The notes under the pieces are model-generated. The model ran no database searches and was not told the DNA's origin. It was given only the letters and a program-made list of their open reading frames with translations. The position numbers and the translations under genes were made by a program. Positions 7,398 to 14,193 of a DNA stretch of 64,000 nt are shown here, in pieces. Positions within the stretch are counted from its first letter, which is position 1; the number at the start of each line of letters is the position of its first letter. This stretch comes from a virus: positions 29,805-93,804 of IMG/VR virus record IMGVR_UViG_3300001390_000008. One strand, given 5' to 3'.

Positions 7398-7506
7398 GAT
7401 TTACTACCCCTATGAATTCTATACCTATAAAATTAGAAATTAAATTCTGGGTGTAGAGTGAATTAGTGCTTTTACTTTTTGTAATTGATTTCAATATATG
7501 TTTCAT
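7369..7506 (-). CDS. Possible small protein, 45 aa
   Basis: ATG 7506 is preceded by GGGGGG at good spacing and lies about 40 bases downstream of a strong promoter. The sequence KHILKSITKSKSTNSLY is polar. It contains one copy of the 16-bp palindrome (7479-7494), which argues that part of the region may be regulatory rather than coding. Confidence 0.35.
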   Translation of the reverse strand: MKHILKSITKSKSTNSLYTQNLISNFIGIEFIGVVNHGISTLYNN

Positions 7507-7543
7507 CTTTACGCCCCCCTTGAGTCCACTTGATTGATAACCC

Positions 7544-7573
7544 ATTATATATCTTTGTGTCTTATGCTGTCAA
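7544..7573 (-). promoter_or_regulatory. Sigma70-type promoter
   Basis: On the minus strand TTGACA (7568-7573), an 18-bp spacer and TATAAT (7544-7549). It lies in the left copy of the direct repeat that flanks the HNH gene and points toward the small genes and RNA element A. Confidence 0.65.
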
Positions 7574-7595
7574 CTATGGTATTCTATATAGACGA
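7568..7595. repeat. Direct repeat flanking HNH gene, left copy
   Basis: A 28-bp stretch matching 8051-8078 at 25 positions. Both copies start with TGTCAACTATGGTATT. The left copy contains the stop codon of the HNH gene. Confidence 0.7.
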
Positions 7596-8003
7596 TTCAT
7601 ATTTTTTTCTACGTGTACACCATTTTTTTCTACTATCGTTATACCATCTGAATATAGTACGTGATGATACCTTACAAGCTTCTGCTGCATCATCTGTTGT
7701 ATTATATTCTATCCCATGTATTACCCATATAAATGACGTTGATCTATTGTTAGCTTGTTCTACACTTGTAGACCATTTACAATTATTTAAATTATAGTTA
7801 CCATTATTATTTTTCCTATCTAAAGTTTTGCCCTCTGGTTTTTCCCCCATGTCTTCTAAAAAATTTTCAAATTTTTCCCATCTTTTACATACTCGTATTC
7901 CTCTAGCCCCATAATATTTATTATTAATATTTTTAGTTCTAGTTATCATACTGCTCCATATATTGTATGTACTTGTTCCTGTCATGCGATGTGTTGTACC
8001 CAT
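7584..8003 (-). CDS. HNH/AP2-type homing endonuclease-like protein
   Basis: Free-standing endonuclease of the phage family with pattern YNIWSSMITRTKN (13-25), YGARGIRVCKRW (31-42) and LDRKNNNGNYNLNNCKW (61-77), followed by EQANNR; the second block carries the HNH-type metal site. The C-terminal part has a NUMOD-like helix-turn-helix (DDAAEACKVSSRTIFRWY). ATG 8003 after GGGGGGAG is the start; the frame continues upstream to 8150 across the promoter and is not coding there. It is flanked by 28-bp direct repeats, each carrying a promoter, which looks like a recent insertion. Confidence 0.85.
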   Translation of the reverse strand: MGTTHRMTGTSTYNIWSSMITRTKNINNKYYGARGIRVCKRWEKFENFLEDMGEKPEGKTLDRKNNNGNYNLNNCKWSTSVEQANNRSTSFIWVIHGIEYNTTDDAAEACKVSSRTIFRWYNDSRKKWCTRRKKYESSI

Positions 8004-8027
8004 TACTCCCCCCCCTTCGTTTTTATT

Positions 8028-8056
8028 ACTATAATATACCAGTTTATTTATGTCAA
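8028..8056 (-). promoter_or_regulatory. Sigma70-type promoter of the HNH gene
   Basis: TTGACA (8051-8056) 17 bp from TATAGT (8028-8033), 25 bases upstream of the HNH start. It lies in the right copy of the direct repeat. Confidence 0.7.
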
Positions 8057-8078
8057 CTATGGTATTATATGTAGATGA
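8051..8078. repeat. Direct repeat flanking HNH gene, right copy
   Basis: Counterpart of 7568-7595 (25 of 28 identical). It carries the -35 box of the HNH promoter. Confidence 0.7.
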
Positions 8079-8315
8079 ATTGAAAGTGGCTATGGCGCGG
8101 AGAGTTACTACAGAAAAAATTACAGATTTTTTATGTATGGCTACGCTCAATTTATTGTAATATTATAATATACTTATATGCCAGCATGTAAGCTGATCTA
8201 AACAATTAATTGCAGCACCCCTAATGCTACTATTAATAAAAATAGATCGTTGATTTTCACTTATTGGCATGCACCTTGCATTATGAAATTATATGCCAAC
8301 TTAATAATTAACAAT
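8079..8315. other. Non-coding AT-rich stretch with hairpins
   Basis: No gene with a plausible start was seen. Two inverted repeats are present: TTGGCAT/ATGCCAA around 8262-8297, with an inner ATGCA/TGCAT helix, and a small CAGC/GCTG hairpin near 8185. It could be an untranslated leader or part of the HNH insertion. Confidence 0.4.
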
Positions 8316-8346
8316 AAAAAAAATGAGCCACCAATTACGGCGGCCC
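8316..8346 (-). terminator. Rho-independent terminator
   Basis: On the minus strand the stem GGGCCGCC/GGTGGCTC (8325-8332 with 8339-8346, two G-U pairs) has a six-base loop and is followed by A then a run of eight T. It ends the transcript carrying the genes at 8427-9209. Confidence 0.8.
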
Positions 8347-8360
8347 ACATTAAATACTAA

Positions 8361-8392
8361 TTATTACAGCCGTAGAATTTTGGCTGTAATAA
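8361..8392. repeat. Perfect 11-bp inverted repeat
   Basis: TTATTACAGCC (8361-8371) and GGCTGTAATAA (8382-8392) around a 10-base loop, just downstream of the gene at 8427. The same arm (TTATTACAG/CTGTAATAA) occurs at 44100-44139 in the predicted plus-strand small RNA. Confidence 0.7.
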
Positions 8393-8426
8393 CCAGGATA
8401 ATAATAATCAAGATTACTATATCCAT

Positions 8427-8609
8427 TTAACTATGCACCCACCCAGTCGGATCAATACCACATAATATATTTTCCCACCATACAATGGCCGTATCATGTA
8501 CGCCCACCATCGGGCTTATTGAGCGCCTGAATGCAAGATATGATATGCCCTGCCCCTTATATTCCCATAGATAGAATAGTGCCTTAGATTGTTGCTTATT
8601 CAGTTTCAT
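8427..8609 (-). CDS. Hypothetical protein, 60 aa
   Basis: ATG 8609 overlaps the upstream stop (ATGA), indicating coupling; a longer frame to 8630 is not needed. Sequence KLNKQQSKALFYLWEYKGQG. Unrecognised. Last gene before the terminator. Confidence 0.6.
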   Translation of the reverse strand: MKLNKQQSKALFYLWEYKGQGISYLAFRRSISPMVGVHDTAIVWWENILCGIDPTGWVHS

Positions 8610-8815
8610 GCGATGCGCTCCATAGACCATACAGGGCTATCGGCGGGCAGCTTATCCATAAAACATAATATATCATCATAATTATGAATGTATGTATTAC
8701 CGCCCATAATATCTCGCAAATATTTATGACGCGAATCGTCCGCGTTTGTTGTATAAACTTGCTGTATATTATTATCATCAAGATAAAATGTACTTACATT
8801 AGTTTGCTTTTTCAT
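8606..8815 (-). CDS. Hypothetical protein, 69 aa
   Basis: Soluble small protein, GGGTAAC upstream of ATG 8815. Not recognised; coupled to the downstream gene by a four-base overlap. Confidence 0.55.
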   Translation of the reverse strand: MKKQTNVSTFYLDDNNIQQVYTTNADDSRHKYLRDIMGGNTYIHNYDDILCFMDKLPADSPVWSMERIA

Positions 8816-8862
8816 TTTTGTTACCCCTGCTTTAATAAAATAACTTACTATATTGTATATCC

Positions 8863-9030
8863 CTAGGTACGTGGTTTCTCCACCACAACAAAGCTCTCTT
8901 TAGTCAGAGTCTTATCCATAAACATTTTAGAATCCCCGTAGCGAGCGATCCATTTACTACCGCGTTCGATGCTCCATGTTATGCAGTGTACTGCCAGCGG
9001 GTTATCCTTCTCTATTACTTGATATTCCAT
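8863..9030 (-). CDS. Hypothetical protein, 55 aa
   Basis: ATG 9030 preceded by GAGGT. Beta-like sequence with HCITWSIERGSKWIARYG. Not recognised. It follows two tiny membrane peptides in the same transcript. Confidence 0.6.
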   Translation of the reverse strand: MEYQVIEKDNPLAVHCITWSIERGSKWIARYGDSKMFMDKTLTKESFVVVEKPRT

Positions 9031-9034
9031 TTTG

Positions 9035-9121
9035 TTACCTCACATATTTAATAAGTAGATAAACGGCGGTAACGACTATAATCGCTGAGTATAGAATTGA
9101 TACAAAATCGTGTATTAACAT
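9035..9121 (-). CDS. Single-span membrane peptide, 28 aa
   Basis: ATG 9121 behind AAGGCGGG; about 20 hydrophobic residues (FVSILYSAIIVVTAVYLLI) between a polar start and KYVR. Third gene from the promoter at 9250-9279 if counted with its neighbours. Confidence 0.55.
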   Translation of the reverse strand: MLIHDFVSILYSAIIVVTAVYLLIKYVR

Positions 9122-9131
9122 TTTACCCGCC

Positions 9132-9209
9132 TTATTTAAGATAGCCGTTTTTTATACAATAGATAATTGTACAAATTGCGGCCCCCGTTATTATTAATGC
9201 AATAATCAT
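9132..9209 (-). CDS. Single-span membrane peptide, 25 aa
   Basis: ATG 9209 behind AGGGGA; hydrophobic span IIALIITGAAICTIIYCI then KNGYLK. First gene after the promoter. Pairing of two such peptides is reminiscent of small toxins or holin-like peptides, but no homology is recognised. Confidence 0.55.
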   Translation of the reverse strand: MIIALIITGAAICTIIYCIKNGYLK

Positions 9210-9249
9210 TTTAGTTTCCCCTGTTTAAATTATTTACTAGCCATACAGT

Positions 9250-9279
9250 ATTATACCCACATTTTGCAATTAATGTCAA
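9250..9279 (-). promoter_or_regulatory. Promoter with overlapping palindromic operator
   Basis: TTGACA (9274-9279), 18-bp spacer, TATAAT (9250-9255) on the minus strand. The -35 box is inside a copy of the 16-bp palindrome (9264-9279). A second palindrome copy lies at 9308-9323. Confidence 0.75.
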
Positions 9280-9307
9280 ACATAATTCTACAGATTAATT
9301 AGATATT

Positions 9308-9460
9308 TTGAAATCGCTTGCAAAATAGAATATTAGAATATTAGAATTTAATTACATTATTATATTATTATATTAGAACTTAATTACATTATTACATTAG
9401 AGTTTAATTACATTATAATATTAGAATTTAATTACATTATTATATTAGAATGTTAGAATA
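9308..9460. repeat. AT-rich repeat array with operator copy
   Basis: A palindrome copy (TTGAAATCGCTTGCAA, 9308-9323) is followed by four to five imperfect units of TTAGAATTTAATTACATTA (9326-9460). The same units occur at 10690-10737 and 17755-17807. No gene is present in 9280-9540. Confidence 0.7.
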
Positions 9461-9520
9461 GTATTCAGTATACCCTGCGAGCAGTATTCGGTATGCCCTG
9501 CGAACATAACCGGGTGTCCC
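9461..9520. repeat. Two-copy CCCTGCGA repeat
   Basis: GTATTCAGTATACCCTGCGA and CAGTATTCGGTATGCCCTGCGA stand in tandem, followed by CCGGGTGTCC. A related motif recurs at 10800-10865 and 17871-18027, always at the outer edge of an AT-rich control region. Confidence 0.55.
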
Positions 9521-9540
9521 CCCATTTATAATTTTGGCGT

Positions 9541-9567
9541 AAAAAAAGCCCACGTATTAGGTGGGCT
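9541..9567 (-). terminator. Rho-independent terminator after radC
   Basis: Minus-strand stem AGCCCAC/GTGGGCT with a seven-base loop followed by seven T. It lies 27 bases after the RadC-like gene. Confidence 0.85.
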
Positions 9568-9593
9568 AAACAACCATGAGGCAAACTATAAAA

Positions 9594-10076
9594 TTATATT
9601 AACCCATGCTCAGAAAACGTGTAAGTATCTTCTCCAATGATTATATGATCTATCACCCGCACGTCTATAAGTGCTAGCGCGTCCTTTAGTCTTATAGTCA
9701 GGGCCTTATCCGCTTCTGAAGGTGTACTGATACCGGCTGGATGATTATGCGCCAGTATAACGGCGGCGGCATTATGTTCCAGCGCCCGCTTAACTACCTC
9801 TCTAGGGTATACACTGGCCCCATCTATTGTACCGTGAAACATAACATCAAAAGATATTACACGGTGGCGGTTATCCATAAACAGCACCGCGAATACCTCG
9901 GATTCATTGTGCGCTATACATGCCCTTATATAATCCTGCGCATGTTCGGGTGATGTGAGGCCCACAGATTCACGGATAAAATATTCCTGTGCATTGTCTA
10001 TTAATATAGTAGCCAATGCGGCGGCCTCATATGTTCCGTTGATTATAAACTTACCGTCTTTTGTTTTGGTTATCAT
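9594..10076 (-). CDS. radC: RadC-like JAB/MPN domain protein
   Basis: The 160-aa protein (ATG 10076 behind GAGG) carries the JAMM-type signature [15 protein letters not shown]: His110, His112, then Ser and Asp123 for zinc. It is shorter than bacterial RadC, lacking the N-terminal helix-hairpin-helix region, as is usual for the phage and plasmid form. RadC-family proteins have no settled biochemical role; roles in DNA processing or in countering host defence have been suggested. Followed directly by a terminator. Confidence 0.85.
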   Translation of the reverse strand: MITKTKDGKFIINGTYEAAALATILIDNAQEYFIRESVGLTSPEHAQDYIRACIAHNESEVFAVLFMDNRHRVISFDVMFHGTIDGASVYPREVVKRALEHNAAAVILAHNHPAGISTPSEADKALTIRLKDALALIDVRVIDHIIIGEDTYTFSEHGLI

Positions 10077-10077
10077 T

Positions 10078-10317
10078 TTATTGCCTCGCACTAATCAGAT
10101 GCAGGTTAACGCTATCTAGCACCTGTAAGGCTAGTTTATCGTACTTGTGGCCTAGTAGATCATCGGTAACTATAGGTGTACTAGAGGGGCATTGTGTTAA
10201 TAATTGTGCCATTATTTCAAGCACATTTATTTTTGACTCAGTAGTCGCGTATTGCCAGTCAATACTTTTTTGCAGATTATCGTATGACTTAGCTGTTTGG
10301 TTGTTTGCGATACTCAT
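10078..10317 (-). CDS. Hypothetical protein, 79 aa
   Basis: Helical protein, start behind the same GAGGCAATAAAATG cassette as the radC-like gene, one base away. Probably co-transcribed with it. Not recognised. Confidence 0.6.
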   Translation of the reverse strand: MSIANNQTAKSYDNLQKSIDWQYATTESKINVLEIMAQLLTQCPSSTPIVTDDLLGHKYDKLALQVLDSVNLHLISARQ

Positions 10318-10356
10318 TTTATTGCCTCGTTTATATATTTATATTTATATTTTGAA

Positions 10357-10390
10357 ATTATACACTAACATATTTTGAAATTGATTACAA
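10357..10390 (-). promoter_or_regulatory. Promoter region of radC operon with palindrome
   Basis: TATAAT (10357-10362) lies downstream of the palindrome TTGAAATTGATTACAA (10375-10390), which covers the -35 position. No good -35 hexamer is seen, so an activator or the palindrome-binding factor may be needed. Confidence 0.45.
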
Positions 10391-10398
10391 ACATTTAT

Positions 10399-10578
10399 TT
10401 AATGACAATATTTACCGCCCATATTCCGCCTGTATTCCCATATCTTTATTTTCTGCTTTCCGCATTCATTCGGCGGGACACAACCTAACTTCCCCTCATA
10501 ATCTGTTCCTTTGTTTTTTAAAGTTTCTGTAAGTATTAATTTACCCTTGCGGTATATTTTATGTATACATTTACTCAC
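10399..10578 (-). CDS. Hypothetical basic protein, 59 aa (GTG start)
   Basis: GTG at 10578 with GGGGGA at ideal spacing opens a 59-codon frame: SKCIHKIYRKGKLILTETL, then CVPPNECGKQK. Four cysteines, basic. It lies 53 bases downstream of the promoter at 10631-10659. Unrecognised. Confidence 0.6.
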   Translation of the reverse strand: MSKCIHKIYRKGKLILTETLKNKGTDYEGKLGCVPPNECGKQKIKIWEYRRNMGGKYCH

Positions 10579-10630
10579 GTAGTCCCCCTTGATTTTAATT
10601 AGCTAAGATGTAGTATTTATTTGTTCTATT

Positions 10631-10659
10631 ATTAGACCATAATTTGTAATTAATTACAA
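10631..10659 (-). promoter_or_regulatory. Promoter overlapping perfect palindrome
   Basis: TTGTAA (10654-10659), 17-bp spacer, TCTAAT (10631-10636). The perfect 16-bp palindrome TTGTAATTAATTACAA (10644-10659) covers the -35 box and part of the spacer. Confidence 0.65.
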
Positions 10660-10770
10660 GAAAACATTTTTATACGAACATAAATTTAATCTATATTAGA
10701 ATTTAATTACATTATTATATTAGAATTTAATTACATTTTGCAAGCGATTTCAAAATATTATTATATTATA
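10640..10770. repeat. Dispersed control-region repeat, copy 2
   Basis: About 130 bp nearly matching 17702-17832: the perfect palindrome, a stretch with ACATTTTTATACGAACATAA, TTAGAATTTAATTACATT units, and TTGCAAGCGATTTCAA (10738-10753). Confidence 0.75.
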
Positions 10771-10897
10771 ATATTACTATATTATTAACAGTGAGGCGGG
10801 ATTCTGCGAATGGTATTAGGTATGCCCTGCGGGGGCGAGTAGGTATAGTAAGGTATGAGGCCCGGCCCCGCGAATACTTGAGGGGGGGGGTATATAA
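10771..10897. other. Non-coding stretch with CTGCG/GTATG repeats
   Basis: No gene. It holds GGTATTAGGTATGCCCTGCG and related GGTAT repeats, then a run of nine G at 10881-10889. It resembles 9461-9520. Confidence 0.5.
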
Positions 10898-11035
10898 CTA
10901 CTTACCCCTTCCCTCTATTCTCCACACTGCTATAGATATGTAGGCGGCGTATAGCATACACAACTCAACTCTAAGAAGAGTCAATCTACTATAGAGAATT
11001 ACTACTTTAAATATATTTTTTATACTAACCACCAT
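10898..11035 (-). CDS. Small hydrophobic protein, 45 aa
   Basis: ATG 11035 directly behind AAGGAG; a longer frame to 11095 has no site. Sequence VVSIKNIFKVVILYSRLTLL then a hydrophobic CMLYAAYISIAVW. Probably membrane-associated. Downstream of two tandem promoters. Confidence 0.5.
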   Translation of the reverse strand: MVVSIKNIFKVVILYSRLTLLRVELCMLYAAYISIAVWRIEGRGK

Positions 11036-11120
11036 GACTCCTTTTTTTTGGGGCGCATATATCCTTATGTATATTATACTACTATAGCAAGTCAAGTTTA
11101 AGTTAAATAAATATTATTTT

Positions 11121-11136
11121 ATGTAATCAATGTCAA
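11121..11136. promoter_or_regulatory. Palindromic operator-like site
   Basis: ATGTAATCAATGTCAA, a member of the recurring 16-bp palindrome family, between the gene at 10898 and the tandem promoters. A non-coding stretch of about 370 bp (11036-11407) surrounds it. Confidence 0.5.
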
Positions 11137-11242
11137 ATAAAATTTACTATTAAATTATTATAGATAAATTCAATTTTGGTTGTCGACGGAAAATTTGCTA
11201 CAAATAAGTAAATAAGTAAATAAGTAAATAGACAAAACAGGG

Positions 11243-11271
11243 TATATACTGCCACACGTAATTAATTACAA
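11243..11271 (-). promoter_or_regulatory. Tandem promoter P2
   Basis: TTGTAA (11266-11271), 17-bp spacer, TATATA (11243-11248). The palindrome copy at 11256-11271 overlaps the -35 box. It lies in one of two related ~65-bp repeat units. Confidence 0.6.
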
Positions 11272-11298
11272 ATAAGTAAATAGGTAAATACAAAAAGG

Positions 11299-11327
11299 GA
11301 TATACTGTCACAGGTAGACAATTACAA
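11299..11327 (-). promoter_or_regulatory. Tandem promoter P1
   Basis: TTGTAA (11322-11327), 17-bp spacer, TATATC (11299-11304), aligned with P2 including a shared TGNNNCAGTATAT block. Confidence 0.6.
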
Positions 11328-11407
11328 CTAATATAAAAGACTAGCTGTTTATATCTATCTCTCTATTACTCTCTATCTATATATTATGTTATGTGGCCCC
11401 CCAAACT

Positions 11408-11581
11408 TTAAACATACATTCTCTGTAGGAGAAGAACTAATATAGCGATGCAAGTAGACGCCCACCCAAAAGTTGCAGTAATGTTTTTATCCCTTATCCC
11501 TAGATATACGTTGATTATAGATACAGCAAACCACACATAAAGAACAATATTCGCTATTACTTTAGTGTCATAATAAGTCAT
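11408..11581 (-). CDS. Two-span membrane protein, 57 aa
   Basis: ATG 11581 behind AGGGGA. Two hydrophobic spans, IANIVLYVWFAVSIINVYL and STCIAILVLLLQ, joined by a short polar turn (GIRDKNITAT). Holin-sized, but far from the lysis cassette; function unknown. Confidence 0.65.
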   Translation of the reverse strand: MTYYDTKVIANIVLYVWFAVSIINVYLGIRDKNITATFGWASTCIAILVLLLQRMYV

Positions 11582-11582
11582 T

Positions 11583-11705
11583 TCATTTTCCCCTGTTTAG
11601 ATATAGCAAAATAGTGAGTAGTTTTCCATCATGCTCAGGATGTCGAATGCTTGTTTCATGTACGCTCCTAAGGGAGAGAATCCGATAGTACTGGTCGGCT
11701 GCCAT
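11583..11705 (-). CDS. Possible small protein, 40 aa
   Basis: A frame from ATG 11705 (or GTG 11717) to TGA at 11583, ending just before the membrane-protein start. No strong ribosome site. A competing 20-codon frame (11597-11659) in another phase has a clear AGGAG site whose bases pair in a CTCC/GGAG hairpin. At most one is real. Confidence 0.3.
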   Translation of the reverse strand: MAADQYYRILSLRSVHETSIRHPEHDGKLLTILLYLNRGK

Positions 11706-11852
11706 CCTTTTTATCACATAGCCTGATCCCGTGATCCGTTTGTTATCCTACGCTATAATAAGCAAGGGACTAAAATACCCGTGAGGGCTATAGCTGCATT
11801 TCACTAATAAGATTCACCGCCAGGGTGCGCGTCATGTTTTCCCGCACTCTAT
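11706..11852. other. GC-richer stretch without clear gene
   Basis: Only a 15-codon frame with a weak site was found. Short inverted repeats occur (GTGCG/CGCAC at about 11830-11850; GGATCA/TGATCC near 11730). A structured RNA or leader is possible but not shown. Confidence 0.3.
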
Positions 11853-11963
11853 TTAATGTTTACTCCTATTTAATACCAAATAACCAGACTCAAGTATAAC
11901 CCTGTCTATATTAGTAGCCATAATTGCCGCAAGCTCTAAAAAGTCATAAGTAGGATAATCCAT
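11853..11963 (-). CDS. Small protein, 36 aa
   Basis: ATG 11963 follows GGGGGC at good spacing. Helical acidic start DYPTYDFLELAAIMATNI. Unrecognised. Confidence 0.55.
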   Translation of the reverse strand: MDYPTYDFLELAAIMATNIDRVILESGYLVLNRSKH

Positions 11964-11984
11964 GTAATGCCCCCTATAGTTTAA

Positions 11985-12248
11985 TTATACACAGTATATA
12001 TTTATATGTTTACTTTCCATTGAATACCCGTGCCCGATTGACCCGCCGCCTTTAGATAATCTATGCCCTGTTTTGTCTGATATGATTTTACAGGCCTCGG
12101 CATAGTTCCCCTTAGTTGATGCTGCGTTTATTTTATCGTTATGCCCTATATATAAGGGTTTATTATGACCTAGTAACTGGTATACCATCACTGTTCGATT
12201 AAACCCTCTAGCACCCCTCTCTGATCCCATATAGATAAATGTTTTCAT
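11985..12248 (-). CDS. Hypothetical protein, 87 aa
   Basis: Basic protein with a glycine-rich C-terminal segment (LSKGGGSIGHGYSM). Its initiation region (12241-12264) is identical over 24 bp to that of the interrupted gene at 13079-13102. Not recognised. Confidence 0.6.
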   Translation of the reverse strand: MKTFIYMGSERGARGFNRTVMVYQLLGHNKPLYIGHNDKINAASTKGNYAEACKIISDKTGHRLSKGGGSIGHGYSMESKHINIYCV

Positions 12249-12297
12249 GATATGCCCCTATCAGTATTTGCGCCTAGATAACTGCACTATCTAGTTG

Positions 12298-12579
12298 TTA
12301 ATAACTCAATCCTAGGTTATCAAGGCGCGATTCATATCTGTGTAAGATTAAACCAGCCTCTATTAATACGCTGGTATCATAATCAATCAATACTTGATGC
12401 CAGTAGTCACCTGTACCAATACTGGCGCTCGGTTTATAGCCCCATGATGCAGGGGTATATTCACCGCGATCATTTAATTGATCGCAGATTGAAAAATGCA
12501 GGTTCATACTTGATCCCCATGGATCTGCAATATCCCGCACAAGCTTATATTCTGCCAGCAGTTCTTTATAGGTATACAT
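12298..12579 (-). CDS. Hypothetical protein, 93 aa
   Basis: Acidic, helical N-terminus (YKELLAEYKLVRDIADPW). GAGGT lies upstream of ATG 12579. Unrecognised. Confidence 0.55.
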   Translation of the reverse strand: MYTYKELLAEYKLVRDIADPWGSSMNLHFSICDQLNDRGEYTPASWGYKPSASIGTGDYWHQVLIDYDTSVLIEAGLILHRYESRLDNLGLSY

Positions 12580-12619
12580 AATAATTACCTCAGTTTGGGG
12601 GTATCAGGCCGCTGGTGTA

Positions 12620-12835
12620 TCATCTTTGTTTCCCTTTATTTAAATCGTAGTGCTTAGCGTTTCTTTGTATATCCGACCAGCCGTCGAGCATGTTCAGAAG
12701 ACCGTGTAGAGCATCAAAGTTAGATTTTCCAACGCGCAATATATCAAGCCCATGAACATGCCTGGCTAGAATTAAGCGTTGTTTTTCTAACAGTTCAAAG
12801 TCTACACCTTGAATTACTAAAGTCTTTTTAGTCAT
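12620..12835 (-). CDS. Hypothetical protein, 71 aa
   Basis: GAAGGT precedes ATG 12835, which overlaps the TGA of the interrupted upstream frame. Helical, basic C-terminus. Unrecognised. Confidence 0.55.
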   Translation of the reverse strand: MTKKTLVIQGVDFELLEKQRLILARHVHGLDILRVGKSNFDALHGLLNMLDGWSDIQRNAKHYDLNKGKQR

Positions 12836-13086
12836 ATTACCTTCCCCATATTAATAGCTTCTTGCAGTGCCTTCGCTATAGTTATTTCCAGAACATCTCT
12901 ATCTAAAACTATTTGCCCCATGAACTCATGAGACGTAACATAGCGTATACTGGTTATTTCACCACTATAGTTAGTTGTGGTTAAAATGTCGGTTATCTGT
13001 TAGACATAACGGAGGTCTTTGATCTGCCTATTGCGATTAGTTAATCGTTGAAACTTTTGCCCTATTTTATATTTTGGTGTTTTCAT
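12832..13086 (-). pseudogene. Small gene interrupted by an in-frame TAA
   Basis: ATG 13086 with AGGGG starts KTPKYKIGQKFQRLTNRN; after 28 codons there is TAA (13000-13002). The same frame then stays open for 55 codons (QITDILTTTNYSGEI and on) to TGA at 12832, exactly overlapping the next ATG. The downstream part has no start of its own. It looks like one 84-residue gene broken by a single nonsense change, or a readthrough case. The initiation region matches that of 11985-12248. Confidence 0.55.
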
Positions 13087-13098
13087 GATATGCCCCTA

Positions 13099-13314
13099 TC
13101 AGTTATGCCCCTGCTTATACCATGACGTTTCAGCCATCCGCATACGGTACTTTTTATACCTATTACAAATTCTCCTCCGATCTTTTTTAACTGGTTTTAA
13201 GCCGTACAAATTAACTCCCTCATATTTTAGTTGCCCGTATAACTCACGTATTGGCCACAATTTTTCATCGTGTAACATACAGACATGTCCGGCAGCATCG
13301 CGGCGCGGATTCAT
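13099..13314 (-). CDS. Hypothetical basic protein, up to 71 aa
   Basis: The frame is open from 13314, but neither this ATG nor the inner one at 13278 has a strong site. The C-terminus is very basic (KPVKKDRRRICNRYKKYRMR), nucleic-acid-binding in character. It overlaps the 32-codon frame upstream, so it may depend on coupling. Confidence 0.45.
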   Translation of the reverse strand: MNPRRDAAGHVCMLHDEKLWPIRELYGQLKYEGVNLYGLKPVKKDRRRICNRYKKYRMRMAETSWYKQGHN

Positions 13315-13363
13315 CTATCTGGTTTAGTAGCCAGTGTATATTTGTTTCCGGTAAAGTTTTCAT
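13265..13363 (-). CDS. Possible small protein, 32 aa
   Basis: ATG 13363 with GGGAGG about 12 bases upstream; contains CCRTC. It would couple translation into the 13099-13314 frame. Weakly supported. Confidence 0.35.
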   Translation of the reverse strand: MKTLPETNIHWLLNQIDESAPRCCRTCLYVTR

Positions 13364-13394
13364 TTTAATCAACTGCCTCCCATTCTATATTTTA

Positions 13395-13841
13395 TTACTT
13401 AGGTGTCACTTTTAACTGATCTGGTTTTTGCGTGGTGTGCCCAGTAATAGTAATCTTATCAACCTCTTTTTCTGATAACACCTGCTTAACTTTACCCATA
13501 GGCACAGTAGCCGTATTAAAAAAATCCTTCTTCGATACCTTGCTAAAGAATTTTTTTATATCAACACTATTAGAGGCCCGTATTGGCGGCGTATATATTT
13601 CACCCACCCCCTTACTAGTCTCTACTAAACGTGCCCCGGCCTCTACCATTCTGGTTTCCAGCTTTTCCTCATTCTCTTTAATACGGGCCGCCAGCATTTT
13701 CTGGAGTTTCATATCTTCAGATATTTTATTGACTAACACCTTAAGGTCTTTCGTATCTGTGCTTGTCTGTTTACGTGCCCTGTTATTACTAGTTGTCTTT
13801 GCTACTGTACTTTTACGTGTACGTGTTCTTACTTGTGCCAT
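13395..13841 (-). CDS. Basic coiled-coil protein, 148 aa
   Basis: The N-terminal 30 residues are rich in R, K, T and S (AQVRTRTRKSTVAKTTSNNR), followed by a predicted coiled coil (residues 35-70) and a C-terminal region ending TTQKPDQLKVTPK. DNA or RNA binding is plausible. It stands alone behind its own promoter. Unrecognised. Confidence 0.6.
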   Translation of the reverse strand: MAQVRTRTRKSTVAKTTSNNRARKQTSTDTKDLKVLVNKISEDMKLQKMLAARIKENEEKLETRMVEAGARLVETSKGVGEIYTPPIRASNSVDIKKFFSKVSKKDFFNTATVPMGKVKQVLSEKEVDKITITGHTTQKPDQLKVTPK

Positions 13842-13868
13842 GTTTCTGTCCTCTTTGTTTATGTATCT

Positions 13869-13889
13869 ATTATATGAAATTAATTACAA
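13869..13889 (-). promoter_or_regulatory. TATAAT abutting palindrome
   Basis: TATAAT (13869-13874) directly follows a palindrome copy (13874-13889) that fills the spacer; no good -35 is visible. The same arrangement occurs at 16911-16932. Confidence 0.55.
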
Positions 13890-14010
13890 AATATATAATT
13901 AAAATTATCTATAACCCTATTAATAAATACCTATCTAATTGAGCAAAAAGGGTACGATGTTGCACATTTTGCCCAGTTTCACAGTTTAATAGCATTATTG
14001 CTATTTTTAC

Positions 14011-14193
14011 TTACCCCTCCTCATATGAGTCAAAAGGCATTCCTATGGCCTCAACTAATTCATCATCATCCAGATCTTTTAGCCTTTTTATGATAGCTTC
14101 TCTAAACATAATTGGTGTAATATCTTCGCCGCCTTTACTAATTGAGTGTGGTATGGCGAAGGCAATGTCATAAGCGTGGTTATATGTAATCAT
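14011..14193 (-). CDS. Hypothetical protein, 60 aa
   Basis: Acidic helical protein; the start overlaps the upstream stop. The preceding 120 bases downstream of it (13890-14010) contain no gene, only an AATAGC/GCTATT hairpin. Unrecognised. Confidence 0.5.
   Translation of the reverse strand: MITYNHAYDIAFAIPHSISKGGEDITPIMFREAIIKRLKDLDDDELVEAIGMPFDSYEEG

Larger units (their letters stand above)
11201..11327. repeat. Two imperfect tandem units with AAGTAAAT runs
   Basis: Each unit has ACAAATAAGTAAATA, further AGTAAAT copies, an AGGG(T)ATATACTG box and a CCACACG/CACAGG box. The units are spaced about 60-70 bp apart. On the minus strand each unit forms a promoter (P1 and P2). Iteron-like spacing also allows an origin role. 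Confidence 0.6.
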
